DNA of 64,000 nt from Oxyruncus cristatus (taxonomy: Eukaryota > Chordata > Aves > Passeriformes > Cotingidae). Made by a program: the position numbers and the translations under genes. Under the pieces are notes generated by a model. That model was not told where the DNA came from, ran no database searches, and saw only the letters and a list, made by a program, of their open reading frames with translations. Numbering within the stretch: position 1 is the stretch's first letter; each line of letters begins with the position of its first letter. Positions 26,896-40,400 of the stretch are shown here, piece after piece. The stretch covers positions 943,974 through 1,007,973 of the forward strand of contig VXAY01004755.1 in assembly GCA_013399855.1 (NCBI GenBank), written 5' to 3'.

Positions 26896-26961
26896 AAACT
26901 CCAGCGTGCTTTAGATCAACCCAAAGCCAAACTCCAGCGTGCTTTAGATCAACCCAAAGCC
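26896..26961 (+). repeat. 33 bp tandem duplication
   Basis: The 33-base unit starting aaactccagcgtgctttaga occurs twice in perfect tandem (26896-26928 and 26929-26961). It begins about 16 bases after the 5' edge of a minus-strand CR1. Perfect identity implies a recent duplication or an assembly artefact. Confidence 0.95.
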
Positions 26962-29033
26962 AGCAGCATTTCAGCACCGTGCCTTTAGTGTGTGCTTTCC
27001 CTTCCAGCTACTCCTTAAACTCTTGAAAAATCAATTTAACACCATTCCACTCCAAGTTCTAGTTGTCATTATATGAGTGGCTGCAACACTCACACTGTTG
27101 GGGTTTTTTAACCAAGGGACTAATATTTAATAATTAATTATAATACTTAAATATTTAATATTTAACCAACTGCAGAACTCCACCCTTTTCTTCTCCTGTT
27201 GAAACCCTCCGTCCCCGGGGGCAAAGAGCAAAGGTAAGAATTCCACCTCGTTCTTAACCCATCCAATGTTCTGCAGCTCAGCTGTTTTCCACGTGCTCCT
27301 CCTCTTAATTCAGTGGTTTTGTTTCCATATTTACAACAGGCTGCTTTGGAAAGGACCCATTCCAGCCTCAGCACTGGTGGATTCAGTAACCCTCAGGAAC
27401 AGACTCCAGGTTTCCAAAGCTCCCTGCTCTCGGATTCCATGGCTGGTCCCCCACACCCTGAGTCACAGAGCAGATCCCAAAACTGCCACATGGACACATT
27501 CCCAGGTACCCGAGGTGCTTGTCTTACAGATTCCTGTCAAATCCTTGGATAAGTAAGTGCAGGTGGATAATTAAATCCACTTAAAGTTAAACCGGTCCCA
27601 GAACTGGGGTGTACAAAAGAATTCCGTACTAAGATTTATAACCTTTCATAGGAACTTTGTAACAAAGAAAGTAGCTTTCATGTAATGGAAAACATCTCCC
27701 TCTAAAGAGAAAGGATGTGTTAACGTCAGCAGAGTCATGTTCCCGGGTTTTCTGTTTGCAATCCAGAACCGTGTTTGTCACTAGAAGTTCATTAATTGTT
27801 CTAAAAATGGCCTTACCAAAAAGCAATTGCACACGATTTTATCATTATTATTATTTTTCAGGTCGAAATTCACCAGTGGAGCTTTCCCTGTGTTCTTGGA
27901 ATTACTCAGAACGCGAAAATACAAACATCAGTAACGAGCTCTATTAATGCAGATTTCACTTCAAGCTAGCTTAGATTTACTTCACACAGTTAAGCGAGTT
28001 CATTTCACTGGGAAAAAAAATAAAAAAAAGAGATCCCCTGAAGGAAAAAAACAACATCAATTACTGGGGCTGATATTGCCCAACACATTGCTGAAAAAGA
28101 AATTCTTCTGATTGGATTTCCACCCTCCCCCCCAAGCAGCACTTTTAAAAATACAGCCTTTTAATGATTGTTTAATTTTCATAGAAGTAGAATATAAATT
28201 CTTTACGTGCTGCTTTGCTGCAGCTGCCACTATAAGGTCTCGTTTTTCATGGAAAAAAAAACCCCCAAACCCTAATTACGTGGTTAACCGAGTTGCCTGT
28301 GGTAACACATCGATTTTATTTACATTCCGAAGTTGGACTCGGGTTTGTTCTCAGCGCTCCGGTTAATCCCGAGCACATTTTGGACAATGGCTCTCTCTCA
28401 TTCATTAGTGACACCTCTCTCTGCTGTTTCTGGGAGGCAGTTGAGCTGCTTGGAATCTTGCTGGGGATTTCCAGCACTTTCCAGGCAGCGCTTTCGTAGC
28501 ACCAGCTCCGTCCCACCTTAAATATCCTGGATTTGCTGTGATATCCCGGCCTGGCTGGAATATTTCTGCCCAAGGACCATCAGCTGCTCCTTACCCAGGG
28601 CAGCTGTTCCTGCTGCCCAAGGAAGCCAACCCATTTTCCCCACAAAAAAACACAAGGGAAGAAACAATAACTATTGTGTGGCCAATAAAACCTGAAGATT
28701 AATTACTCCAAATTTCAACTGCTTCAACTGAGCTGAGCTTATATTTGCAAAGCAGGAAGATGGGATTCAGTAGAGAATTTCCTGGCTTTGCCTTTTGTCA
28801 GGGTCTTGCCTTCAAACTCTTTTCAGAAGGTAATTTGCTGCAATTACCAGTAAAAACTCCAGATTCTCAGACAGCAAAAGAATTAAAATGTTAATTCTTG
28901 AGTGATACAAATAGAATAAGATCCTAGAAAGCGTCAGGCTTACACAGGGCCCTTCAGTAGAGGTCAGATTTTTCTGGTGACTTTTTAGCCTTAGATCGTG
29001 GAAAGGGGGAAGTGCAGCACATGGGAATGGTCC

Positions 29034-29090
29034 ACGGAATATCCCGAGCTGGGAGGGACCCAGAGGGATCAGTGAAGTCCATTTCTGACC
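29034..29090 (-). mobile_element. Short CR1 3' remnant
   Basis: The plus-strand sequence aatatcccgagctgggaggg followed by acccagagggatcagtgaag resembles the reverse complement of a CR1 3' end. It is diverged and short. Confidence 0.6.
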
Positions 29091-31374
29091 AGAATTGGTA
29101 ATGAATTCATGAATGCCACACGTACTCCTTTGATCCTGCCCCGAACACTGAGATTCACTGTTCATGTGGAGCGAAAACCACCGAGGCAAAGGAGAGCCAA
29201 GGAAAAGGTAAGTGCAAGCAGAATTCCAAAGGGGACACTCCGTCTTGATTACCTGCAGTAAACAACTGCTGCCTTTGTCGCCTACAACCATAAACCAACT
29301 TTAAAGCAGCAGGAGAAGCCCGAGTGGTGGGAAGAACACTTTATTTTTAAAAGAAAACAAACCAAAATGAAGACATCTCGCCCAGACACAATAAGGCTCT
29401 TGTCAACCCCCGTGTGTATAAAAGGAGTTGGCATTTTCCCATGAAGCAATTCCTTAATCCCAAATGATGGCATAATAACCTCATTTAATATGCCTCCTTA
29501 AAAGAGAAAGTTTATTTTGTCTAAGCTGAACTTCGACTGGCAATCACTGGCCACCAATTAACAGTGTCAGATAGAAGGGTCACGGCACAATTCTGCCAGC
29601 TGAGAGAGGATGAATTCACTTTTCAATCCCATCCTCTGGCCCAGAGGATGGAAAAGTTTAACTTTGTTTTCGTGTCTTTGGGAATAATCTCTGCCAGGCA
29701 ATTAAGAAAATGCAAATGACTTGTCTTATTGAAAATAATCAAGCCAGAAACAAGACTTTTCAATAACTTAATATTCCAATAAAGTCTTGTGTCATCTGAA
29801 CCTACTTGTTAATTCCACTCGGCGCTGGAGAACCGGCAATTAACCATTTTCAGATTTCACTTCAAATTATTAATAAGTGGTGCTCAGCTGCTTGATATTC
29901 AGAGCTGCTTTTCCAACTGAAAGCCTTCAAAAATACTTGCATTTTGGCTCCTGTGACATTCCTTTGATTCCTTGTGCCTGAACTGCTTTCCCGCACATCG
30001 GCCGCTCTCGTTCTCAGTAACGCCGGCTATGGGGTTTATGGAGTTATGTCCTATTCATTTTACACGAAGGGGGGGCTTATTCTTCATTTCACACGTTGCT
30101 TCACACACTTAAAACATGTTTCAACAGACAGGAACGTCTTCTCATTCAATAACTAACATATCTCACTGCAAAGCAGCTTAGAACACACTCTGCGATTCCT
30201 GACAGAGCTCCCGGTTCCTCACGACTGCAGAAATAAATCAGCACCTCGGAAGAACCTCAAAGAGACTCTTAAATTCAAATAGAAAGTAGATTTTTCACTC
30301 CTTTATTATCCTTTACGTTAGCAGAAACTATCAAGCCTTCCATTATTTTTTTTTTAATCCCTAATAAATACTGAAAAACACCAACTAGTGAACATTTACA
30401 GGTTAAACATTGACTTAATTTAGGCGGCTTGACTGATAAATTAAACTTTGAAACCCAGCAGTTACTAAGCGAGCACCCAGAACCCTTCCTAGCGCTAATA
30501 AAAAAATACCTACACTGAGGTTTGGGACAAGTTATTATCCCCTCAGGAAACATCCTCGAAAACAGAGCTGGCGTGTTCTGGTTTCCTGGAGGTGAAGATT
30601 CACCCAGCGGTGATTTCCAGGTAAGAGAAACGACAGCAAGAGAGCCCCAAGCACGTGGGGTAACGTGGACCCCTCTCACACAGTCCTTCCCACAGCCGAC
30701 ATTTTCCCCTCTTCCCTTCTATCAGCACAGGGGGATTGACTGGGCCAGCCTGATATGCCAAGAATTCATAAACAGGAATGAGCCGAAGCTCCACGTTTTT
30801 CCTGTCACAGCTCGAATTCCAACGGCATTTTTAAACTCGCCAAGCCGGGAAGATCACGTGCAGTAACCTTTCAGGAACGACTGACCTAATCGATTCAAGA
30901 TATCTGGTCTTTGTAAGAGCTTCCATCAAAATCCTCGTGTTCTACTGGCAATGCAGCAGACAGTGTATTAATATCATTTTTTGTGGGGTGAAGCAGCTCC
31001 AGCAATTAATGGATCAAGTGCAGATGCTGCAAATCCAAGTGGATTTCCAGATGGAAATCCCAAATAATCTTCCAGAATCAGTGATTTCAGGCAAACAAGT
31101 TACTAAGCTGACAGAAGGCTGCAGTTTTATTTAAGGAATTATCAAACACCTGGAATCTTATCATTTTCAAGATCCTGTCTCAGAGCCTGACAGCTTTCCA
31201 GAGTCCACCTCCAGGGTCACCCAAACTCCCCCCTCAGCAGTGGTGCACACCACGATCCCTGCATTATTCCCCAGAATTCCAGTATGCTGTACCACAGACG
31301 CAGCAGACAAAGCTGAGCATACCCACAAACCCAGTGTGCAGATTACAAGTTTACAGACAAAACCACCGGGAAAA

Positions 31375-31434
31375 GAATCCCAGAGCGTTCTGAGCTGAAA
31401 AGGGACCCACGAGGATCAGAGTGCAGCTGCTGGG
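31375..31434 (-). mobile_element. Short CR1 3' remnant
   Basis: The plus-strand sequence aatcccagagcgttctgagc followed by aaaagggacccacgaggatc matches the reverse complement of the CR1 3' terminus. It is only about 60 bp long and diverged. Confidence 0.6.
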
Positions 31435-33654
31435 GTTGTTCAGAGTGTCAGAGGAAAGAAGCCTTTGCAAAGGCAAATAGGGCAAGTAAGGAACAGATCT
31501 CCCCTGTCCCTAATCCACGAGGAAAACACAGGGCAGGGGTGGGAGAAGGAGAACCCAAGAGCTGCATAGGAATTCTCAGCTCTTGGTCACCAAATGCAAA
31601 TGAGAGCTCTGCAACCTGCCCACCTAAAACTTTGCTGTCAAACAGCAGGGAGACGCAACCTCCCCTCCTCCCATTTCTTCTGTGGGATTTACCAGAGAAA
31701 ATAGGTTTATGGGCAAAGGTCCCGCTGTTCTAACACCACCCCTTCTCTCCAGGCAGCAGGACCATGGAACAGCATCTACCCTGGAGAAAACACAACTTCC
31801 ACAAACCGAGGCACTCCCAACTTTTTCAAGCTTACAAAAATCACTCCATTTGTTCTCCCACTCAGTGCCCACTCAGCTTTTTTCTCTTGGGACAGAATAA
31901 AGGCCTCCAATCTCTCTTCAGACTTTAAACCCCATGACAATGGCAACCAGACCAACACTGCCAAGGAACAAATGTAGGAGTCTGTGCAGGAGACACCTCT
32001 GGAGCTCACAGCTGCCTGGCTGCTCCAGCTATTTAACTGATCCACAACCGCTCTGCAAATCATTGTTTTTATTTCATCTCCCGTGACAGCGCTTAATTAT
32101 CCACACAGTTTTGGAAAGCTACTACATAAACAACTGCTCCTTGTACCTCCTGTTTATAACCACTAAGTTGTTTTCCCCAGGACTATTTGAAATTCTTTTA
32201 TTAAAGGCAGATTGTTGTTTACCAAATCTTGAATGTTGTAAAGATAAAGCAATTCAGAGAGTTATTATGAAAAAACTTTTTGAAGTGCTTCTGAAAGAAA
32301 ACTCTCAGTTGGGGCTCTTCATCTGTTTACTGAAAGCACTAGACAGCATACAAAATTATTTGAGTGACTCTGTTATTCAAAAAAAAAAAATCAATTACTA
32401 TCATTTAGACTTGAATGACTAAAACATACTATTTAAAGCTCAATTATTTAAATTTATCACTAAATTTTTCTTACGCTAATGAAAATTTCACTTTCCAAGC
32501 GCAAGTCCTCGGCAGGAAAAGAGAAATCCAAAAACTTCATTCTTGGTGAGAATTCATGACCTTATAAACCAGCTGCTGTTCCCTAAAGTTGAGACCTCTC
32601 AGAAGCCGTTCATGTTTTGGACAGACCCTACTCTTCCACTTGGATTTGCAGCAGCAGGTTCCTGGGACTGGTGCTCCCAAACATGTGAGTCCAACACCAC
32701 AACAAAGTTCTGGCCATGGAACTGTAAGTCCCAGTGACAGCCCAGCCTGAGGAACAGCGTTTGAAGCCAAAGCAGCTCATTCCCTGACCAAGTTATCCCA
32801 AAACAAGCCCTGTGTCACCACAGCCCCGCTGACAGGCAAAGGAACTGCTTCAGCAACCTCCTTATTCTCTGTTTGTAGGGTAAAGTCCTATATATTTTCA
32901 GGAAACTAATTCCAACTATCAAATATTTCAGTATTGTGGTCTGCTTATACAATAAAAGCAAAATAACCTTATTCCTTCTGCCTTGCTGCTGCAGGAATCA
33001 GTGAACACAAACAGTGTCTTTGTCCCAGGAATCAATGGGCATAAATGCCTTGTTCCGGCAGAATTTGATGTTCAATATTTTGTCAATACTGATGTTTGAA
33101 CTCTAAAAATGCACTGAAAAGAGCACGACAGCCCTATCAGCAGTAAAATGTGTGGCACTTACACAATTTACATCACTTTGAACCATTATCTGATAAGTCA
33201 CTACAGGCCTTTCAATGTGCTTTTAATACAGAACGAGTAAATCCCTGTATGATTTACACACTTTACAAAAGGATTCCAAAACCTGCAGTGGCAAGGAGTA
33301 GAAAAGGAGATGATTTCCCAGATTCTTGCAGGGCCTGAGAGCAGGAGCAGATTTCCCCTCCTGTCAGTCACCACGTACTTCACCCCCCTCACGACTTACA
33401 CAAGGTCCTCCTTTCGCCATCTCCAAACTCAGCTTTGTGTCTCCTCATGTGCCCCTGTCGAATCTTTGTTTTCCAGGCATTTTTAATGGGAGAGGGCAAT
33501 GGAATGAGGATCCCCAGTCCCTCCCCAGCACCTGTGGCTGCAGTGCTGTCACACACTCTGCTCACACTGCTGATATCACTGTGATGCTGCTGCTGGTGGC
33601 ACGTTGGAAAACAGAGCTCTGGCAGCCACATTTCAGATTTCATTCCACTTAGAA

Positions 33655-34156
33655 GTCGCTGCACTGGTGCTGCAGCACCTCCAGCCCTGGGGGCAGTTCT
33701 GGGCCCTCAGACAAGAGACACGGAGGGGCTGGAGCGTGTGCAGGGAAGGGAACGGAGCTGGGAAGGGGCTGGAGCAGCAGGAGGGGCTGAGGGAGCTGGG
33801 GGGGCTCAGCCTGGAGAAAAGGAGGCTCAGGGGGGACCTTCTGGCTCTGCAACTCCCTGACAGGAGGGGGGAGCCGGGGGGGGGTCGGGCTCTGCTCCCA
33901 GGGAACAAGGGACAGGAGGAGAGGGAACAGCCTCCAGCTGGGCCAGGGGATGTGGGTTGCACATCAGGAGGGATTTCCTCACAGAAGAGGTTGTGAAACA
34001 CCAAAAGGTGTTTAACACCTCCCATCCAGGGAGGAGGGCGAGTCCCCGTCCCTGAAGGTGTCCAAGGAACGACTGACTGGACATGGCACTCGGGGATCAG
34101 TCACAGGTTGGACTCTGATATTTTTTCCAACCTTAATTCTGTGATTCTGTGAAATT
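33655..34156 (+). mobile_element. CR1 LINE 3' fragment (longest in the window)
   Basis: About 500 bp of CR1 in plus orientation. It runs from gtgctgcagcacctccagcc and cagttctgggccctcag, through gaggggctgagggagctggg and tcagcctggagaaaaggagg, to a terminal aattctgtgattctgtgaa. The internal order matches the CR1 3' region. It is truncated at its 5' end and carries no intact ORF. Confidence 0.9.
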
Positions 34157-34157
34157 T

Positions 34158-35501
34158 TGAACCAGACAAAAAACCAAAAAAACATGCCACAGTAACACTG
34201 TTCTCTGCTTGCTGTGCTCTGCCCCACTCTGCACTCGGGCTCTCCCTACATTGAAATGCTTTTCCATACCACTGCCAGTGGAAGAAGGATTATGTTGTTG
34301 GAACCAAGATGTCAGCTCTAAACAAGCTACATCAATTTACAACAGGCACAGCAGCCATTGCCTGCAACTCTCCTCAAATAAAATGACACTTCAGTCCCAT
34401 ATACTGCATCTGAAATATTAAATTAAGTACATTTCACAAAGAGAAAGGCATTTATTATTGAAGTTTTGCAGGGTAAGGAGAAATATTACCCATTCCTTCA
34501 TTCAAAACAGGTGCCTCATAAAAAATGAATGCCAGTGGAACGGCTCAGCGCAGCACTTGTGAGCCACCTCCTCAATTATACATGATCCGGAGCTACCTGC
34601 GTGGAACACACCCCGGGACACTCCGGGCTGCCTGTCTGTGATTTCACAGGCTCTGCTGCCAAAGGAACAGTCCCACGAACGGGATGGAGTTTGTTACGGG
34701 GCTCAGAACAAAGCCATGAGTCCAAAAAATGACAGATCATAAGCCAGGACCAAAGAGTGCAGGGTGGACGTGGGGAGACAAGGGACAACCAGAGCACACC
34801 TGACAAATACAACATTCCACGGGCTTGAAACAAATTATATCACCAAGTCACCAGAAGGCCTAAAGGTCATCAGGGTCAACATTTACTTTTAACTTGTTTT
34901 TACTTTGAATTCCTATTATTAGTCCAGAATTGGTGAACTTTAGTTCTTTTCATCCAAGACACGAGGTGAAAAGAATAGGTAAAACTCAGACAGCTTGATA
35001 AAACACCTTGTAAAAGTCAACATTTTCAGGCAAACTAGGTTTTGTCACAGCAACAACACACCACTAGAAAGAAATTAATACACTGGACATAGTCAACCCA
35101 AAAAGGATCACAAAAGATGAAGTTGTGATCATTTTAAAGCTACAAATTCTGGAGACACTGAGGACAATCCCAGTTGCATAAAGCTTTTAATCACATAAAC
35201 TTATCACTGGCAATTTGACCTGCCTGCCCCTTCCTGCCTTGTAATACTACCACTTGTTGTAATTTGCCCCAGTTTGCACTCAAATCCTGCACCGTGACCA
35301 AGATGGGCAGTTGTGACCTTGCAGATTTACCTGGGGTGCACTGGAGTTCACCTGACTCTCTGTACAGGTGGCTTATGCCATCAACTCTTACCTGATGCCA
35401 GAGTTGGGGGGGTTATTATCACCTTTGATAAGGGTTATTATTACCCTTTGAACTAGAATTTATTCTATTTTTACAGCCCACCTGAGGGCTCGCAAAAATC
35501 T
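34158..35501. other. Intronic interval, no gene seen
   Basis: Non-coding intron 2 sequence between two CR1 fragments. The right part (about 35250-35520) looks like unique or old repeat sequence with a ggttattatt repeat motif near 35410-35445. I could not assign it to a family. Confidence 0.5.
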
Positions 35502-35513
35502 ACGTCATGACGT
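35502..35513. promoter_or_regulatory. Perfect 12 bp palindrome ACGTCATGACGT
   Basis: The sequence is its own reverse complement and holds two inverted TGACGT cores, the half-site of CREB/ATF-type bZIP factors. It lies nine bases outside the 3' end of the CR1 at 35522. Function is not shown by the sequence. Confidence 0.4.
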
Positions 35514-35521
35514 TGACTACA

Positions 35522-35790
35522 GGTCACAGAATCCCAGGATCAACCAGGTTGGAAAAGCCCTCTGAGACCATCGAGTCCAACCCGTGACCCAACCCCACCG
35601 TGTCACCCAGCCCATGGCACTGATGCCACATCCAGTCTGTCCCTAAACACCCCCAGGGACGGTGACTCCACCCCCTCCTGGGCAGCCCCTTCCAGTGTCT
35701 GATCAATCCCTCTGGGAAGAGCTTCCTGATGTCCAACCTGACCCTCCCCTGGCACAGTTCGAGGCCGTGCCCCCCTGTCAGTTCAGGTTT
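35522..35790 (-). mobile_element. CR1 LINE 3' fragment
   Basis: Minus-orientation CR1 fragment, seen on the plus strand as cacagaatcccaggatcaac, then the gtccaacc and cccatggcactgatgccaca signatures and gatgtccaacctgaccctcc. It inserts 174 bp downstream of the exon 2 donor of MED13L, in the same orientation as the gene. Confidence 0.88.
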
Positions 35791-35916
35791 CACTTTCCAT
35801 TTTATCTGCAGATCGCTCGCACCAGCAAAGTCAAATTTACACCTTTTTCTTCCCCCCCTAAAACACAAATTACGACAAAACCACAGTTAGAGCCTCAATG
35901 GCCAGTCCTCTTTTCA

Positions 35917-36900
<984 letters not shown>

Positions 36901-36917
36901 TTGTTGTTGTTGTTGTT
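36901..36917 (+). repeat. (TTG)n microsatellite
   Basis: Short perfect run of TTG units, five to six copies, at the right end of the AT-rich tract. Confidence 0.9.
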
Positions 36918-37281
36918 CTCTTAGCTCGTTCTACACCTTATTTTCCTTTATTCCCCTTCAAGGAAAAAAAAAGCAGAGACAGTACAAAAGAAACCTGGCT
37001 GCATTTAGGTTTTCCACCACAACTTGACTCATGTCCAGCAGATTCATTCATTTCCAACCCTCCCGCTCCCTTATCATAACGTTACAAATTAGAAAGGGAA
37101 CAACCCAACAAACAGGGAGGGAGAACGAGGCTCCTTCCCCACATGCTGCTCCGTGTCCCGGGAGCTCAGAGTCAGCCCCAAACCTGGCACTTGAAAGCCA
37201 CAAACACAGAAACCAAGTGACTCCTGGACAAAGGTGTAACACTTTGCGGTTGGGATGTCATAGATTTGGTACCCGGATATT

Positions 37282-37478
37282 CGGGAAAGGTTTTCTGTGG
37301 GCACTCAACAGGCTCCCCAGGGTTTGGTCACAGCCCCAAGGCTGCCAGAGCTCAGGGAGCATTTGGACAACGCTGTCAGGGACAGGGTGGGATTGTTGGG
37401 GTGTCTGTGCAGGGCCAGGTGTTGGGCTGGATGATCTCTGTGGGTCCTTTCAACCTCAGGATATTCCACGATTCTCTG
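37282..37478 (+). mobile_element. CR1 LINE 3' fragment
   Basis: Plus-orientation CR1 3' end running from gggaaaggttttctgtgg to a cacgattctctga terminus. It carries the diagnostic gttgggctggatgatctctg segment. It lies in intron 1, antisense to MED13L, and is related to the copy at 57182. Confidence 0.85.
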
Positions 37479-40400
37479 ACTGTCCTCCACTCCAAGTGTG
37501 CCCCAGACTGGCACTGCCTCCTCCTTTCTCTCCACACTCTCCCGCCCAGGACCTGCTGGGACCACCCCCAGAACAGTCTGGCTGGAGCTGCTCTCACACC
37601 AGGTGGTGTGTGCACACTGTGCTCACACTGGGCTTGTTCTCTGCTCTCTAAGCCATGTTTCCACACTCCCAGTGCTGTTATTCCCTGCTCTGCCTCATTT
37701 CCAGCGTTCACACCTTCCCCTGGCTGCTCGGGAGCAGCCGGAGTGCCGGGCTCTGGGGTGGCCCTGCAGGAACAGCCAGTTGGTCAGAGCTGCACAAACC
37801 CCACTGCACATCCACACCTCTGACAGGAGGAGTTATTGCCAGGGAGAAGGGAACACCAGGCAGGGAATTGGATTTTTAGGAGTAAAGAAAACCAATGGCT
37901 TGCAGATCATATGTATTCCTCCCATACTCCTCATCTGCACAAGGACATTTAACCCCTCCTCCAGAACCCAATCCCCACGGAACACACAGAAGGATTTCCC
38001 TTTTCCAGTGCACAAACTCAGGTCATTTACAAGGCTGAACTCTCAAATGTACTTTTCTCCACCCCAATAACTGGCAGCAGGCTGGTACTTGCTCAAGACC
38101 AGGCTGGTGAACTGGAAGAGCTGAAGATGACATTCATCATACCAACATCACAAGAGAAAACATACTTGTATTTCTCTGATCTTAAAAATGCATCCTCTGA
38201 AACAATCCCACTGGCACAGCAGGGATCTGGCCCGTGGCTACAGCTCCTGTGACTGTGCCCCAAGGATTATTTCCCCAAACACTGACAACCCCCATGGCCT
38301 CTTCTGCTCCGAAGGCACAAAAGAGAACCTCACCAGGCACACAGGAACTGGCTTCCACTGGGAAGGGGGAAACTGTAGAACACTGAAGAGCAGTGAAATT
38401 GGTTTGACTGTTTGTTTGCAGACCCCCAAACCACCAGGCGCCCTCAGCTCCACAACCATCCTGTATCCTGCCAGGACCCCAGCAGCAGTGGAATCACAGC
38501 CAGTCCTGGATTATCCCTGCTGGAGGCTCCCCACAGCCAGCACTGCTGCTCCTTTCTGCACACAGGAACACCCAGCCATCCACGGGGCTGGGGAGCTACG
38601 GAACAGAAGATCTGGACAGATAGTCCAGACTGGGCGAGATGCACAGCCATGTGCCACATTCCTGGCACAAAGAGGGCACGAGAGAGCAGGAGGAAGAGGC
38701 AAAAGGGGTGGATAAATTATTTTTCCCCAGTAGGATGCTGTGTAGAGCTGGAAATACCTCACACATAACACAGTCTTGTAAGAGAAGGCACTTACATGTG
38801 CTCCTCCAAAACATCTGCATCTGTTCTATGTGTGTCTCCAGCTACAGCTTGGAAAAGGAAGGTGCAGAGCTAGTCAAACACTGTAATGAATACAACAACA
38901 ATCAAGAAACACCAAAAACTAGTGCCAGCACAGGCAACCCGGGGAAAAAATGTTAAATGTTCACGTCACAACCAACTAGGAACGCATGGTAAGTCACCAA
39001 GAATACGGAACAGGAAGATGACAAAAACCCAAACCATAAAAACCCCAACTGAACAAAGGATGTCACCCAACAGCCTGATCCACACAGCAAAACCAGAGCT
39101 CAGCTGTTCCCAGCAGCACAGCAGCTCCTGCAGCTTCCTGCCAGCTCAGACGGGTCACCCCAACAACCCACTGCAGAGGGAGGAAACAGAGGCAAGAGAA
39201 GCACAGAGAAATTAGCAGAGCTGCATCCACTTTAGTTCTACACTAACCAGCTTCTGGAGTGTCTAATTCCATAGACTGTGAGGAAGGACTAGAGCCAACC
39301 TGGACCATCAGTGCCCACCCACACGGTAAGTGGTTCCTGAGAAGAGGAAAAGAGGAGTCCTGGGGGTTTGGACTCTGCAGCAGCATGAAATAAGATCTCA
39401 CACATCGTTTCCCAAACTTGCAGAGATGCAGTTCAGCACTGTATTTGGATAAGTCTGCTTCTGCTTACATTTTTAATAGATAAACATCAATACTAATCCT
39501 CAGAACTTCTAGATTGTGTCCTCACTTTAATAAAACTGAATTCAGAAGGAGACTTGGATGCAGAAGGAACCCAAAGAGAGGACTGCACCTGGAGCACTTC
39601 CATGTCTTCTACACCCCACAGATGTTCTGGGGAAAGCATTTAACACACGATAGGGAGAATATCCTCATCCACATGGAGTTTTACTGCAATTAATTTCTTT
39701 AAACAAACAAACATGCCCAGTTTGAAGAGGCCTCCTTCTACAGCAGGGTCCAGCCAATGTCCCCTGGTTCTGGGGACTGTTCTGAAGATCTCAGCGCAGT
39801 TCCATTTGTGCACCGAGCACAGGCTGGGTAAACACTGCAGCTCCCCCTCATCCCATCCACCCTGCCCATCTCCCAGTAGGCAGTGGGTGAGTGGAATCAG
39901 TTCACCAACTTAAAGATGAGAAAAAAAGAGAAGGACAAACATTCATGTGTTCAGCACCCGAGAGCTCACCCTGCAGCCACGGAATCCCTGAGCAGACACT
40001 GGAGTGGGATGTCCCTGCCAGGGACAGCTCCAATCACATCAACCCCAGCACTGCACTGCACACAGGCTGTCAGTGCACACCTTCAACAACCCCAGCACGC
40101 GCTGCTGCCAGAGAGAGCTGCCCTCCCTGCCTCCCTCAGCTGCTCCTCCTTCCCCGGTGCCGCTGCTGCACCAATTCATTCCGAGCCCAGCTGACTCAAA
40201 ATCAGAAGTGCTGCATTAAACGACTTTTTCCCCTACTCAGATCAGTCCCCACACCTGATTCATCCAACGGCCACCGAGATGCTTTACCAGCAAGAGTGAG
40301 GACAGCAAAGCAGGTCAGGGGAGGCAGAGCTGCTCCCAGTAGCAAGGACTGGCTTTAAAGCACCCTGAAATACTCACTGAGACAAAAAACCAAGATTGCC

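Larger units (their letters stand above)
26962..33654. other. Intron 2 interval, no gene seen
   Basis: Mostly AT-rich non-coding sequence with two short CR1 remnants noted separately. It has an AT-rich patch at 27110-27170 (taatatttaataattaatta) and several A-runs. No coding signal is recognised. Confidence 0.6.

Noticed and set aside
33604..34084. ORFs of 130 codons on both strands
   Set aside because: They lie inside the CR1 3' region, which is non-coding.
35255..35521. Possible solo LTR (TGTTGTAATT...GACTACA)
   Set aside because: The TG...CA-like ends are weak, and no matching target-site duplication could be seen.
37031..38070. Plus-strand ORFs of 185-206 codons
   Set aside because: Three overlapping frames partly cover a CR1 fragment. 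No recognisable domain, and no consistent splice sites.
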